Below, piece after piece: positions 5,379 to 5,634 of a stretch of DNA of 5,634 bases. The translations under genes and the position numbers were made by a program. Source of the DNA: an uncultured Erysipelotrichaceae bacterium (GTDB lineage Bacteria; Bacillota_I; Bacilli_A; RFN20; CAG-826); assembly GCA_946612405.1 (NCBI GenBank), contig CAMOEQ010000030.1:1-5634 (forward strand), read 5' to 3'. The notes beneath the pieces are model-generated. The model did not search any database and had not been told where the DNA came from. It was given only the letters and a program-made list of their open reading frames with translations. The stretch's first letter is position 1, and every line of letters starts with the position of its first letter.

Positions 5379-5634
5379 ATGCCAGATTATGTTGGATATA
5401 TTTTGATTGCTTTAACTTCTTTGTTGCTAATTGGAGTAGTTGTTTTATTAATTGTCATTTTAAAGAAAAACAAAAACCATAATGACGGTTTAACCAAAGA
5501 CGATCAACAAGCATTGGGTGAAGTAAAAGCTAAGATAGATAACATAGATAGACAGGTTGAGAAAACCGTTGAAGTTGTCATGGCAAAAGAGATGGTTAAA
5601 TTAACTAAAGAATTTGGCAATAATACCGAAAAAT
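5379..5634 (+). CDS. N-terminally membrane-anchored coiled-coil protein, partial (possibly RmuC)
   Basis: Only the first 85 residues are in the window; the frame is open at its right edge. An N-terminal hydrophobic helix (about residues 6-29, with GVVVLLIVIL) is followed by a lysine-rich stop-transfer KKNKNK-like stretch, so the bulk should face the cytoplasm. After it comes a charged segment (about 40-85) with heptad-like hydrophobic spacing (LGEVKAKIDNIDRQVEKTVE), suggesting a coiled coil. This layout of a single anchor plus a coiled coil is that of RmuC, a DNA-recombination-associated protein with a nuclease-like C-terminal domain, and the neighbouring polymerase operon makes a DNA-related role attractive. 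The N-terminal part of RmuC is poorly conserved and the diagnostic domain is outside the window, so this is a guess. Other anchored coiled-coil proteins fit as well. The start is secure (GGAGG 8 bases upstream and an extended -10 promoter). Confidence 0.8.
   Translation, partial: MPDYVGYILIALTSLLLIGVVVLLIVILKKNKNHNDGLTKDDQQALGEVKAKIDNIDRQVEKTVEVVMAKEMVKLTKEFGNNTEK

Overview
The window is AT-rich chromosomal DNA from a bacterium with strong AGGAGG-type ribosome binding sites and compact, mostly single-gene or two-gene transcription units. TGG encodes tryptophan throughout, and TGA is used as a stop at the end of the polymerase gene, exactly where that family normally ends. The genetic code is therefore the standard bacterial one and not the Mycoplasma code. 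Low GC, lysine-rich proteins, a peptidase M29 of the AmpS/PepS type and a Y-family polymerase/YolD pair all point to a low-GC Firmicute (Bacillota), possibly an Erysipelotrichia- or deep Mollicutes-related lineage. That placement is inference.

Plus strand, 1-2021: the C-terminal half of UvrB (nucleotide excision repair helicase, cut by the window's left edge), followed 11 bases later by a multi-pass membrane protein of the HGSNAT-like / DUF1624 acyltransferase type. 2098-2325: secG, a single-gene unit with its own Shine-Dalgarno and a clear Rho-independent terminator. 2414-3640: an M29 metallo-aminopeptidase whose true start is fixed by an AGGAGG site lying inside the longest open frame.

Minus strand, 5247-3689: a two-gene operon of an error-prone Y-family DNA polymerase (UvrX/YqjW type) and a YolD-like small protein, coupled by a 4-base ATGA overlap. 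It converges on the peptidase gene, and one long hairpin at 3658-3686 can terminate both directions. Plus strand, 5379-end: the start of a membrane-anchored, probably coiled-coil protein (possibly RmuC), divergent from the polymerase operon across a 131-base AT-rich region. That region holds an extended -10 promoter and a 24-base near-perfect palindrome that looks like an operator.

Two sure DNA-repair/damage-tolerance units (uvrB, polY-yolD) and perhaps a third (the RmuC-like gene) share the window with two housekeeping genes (secG, M29 peptidase). I see no mobile element, CRISPR array, tRNA or rRNA. Most of the content is familiar. The parts most worth a second look are the polY-yolD cassette with its divergent palindrome, and an apparent Tyr-to-Phe change at a conserved active-site position of the M29 peptidase.
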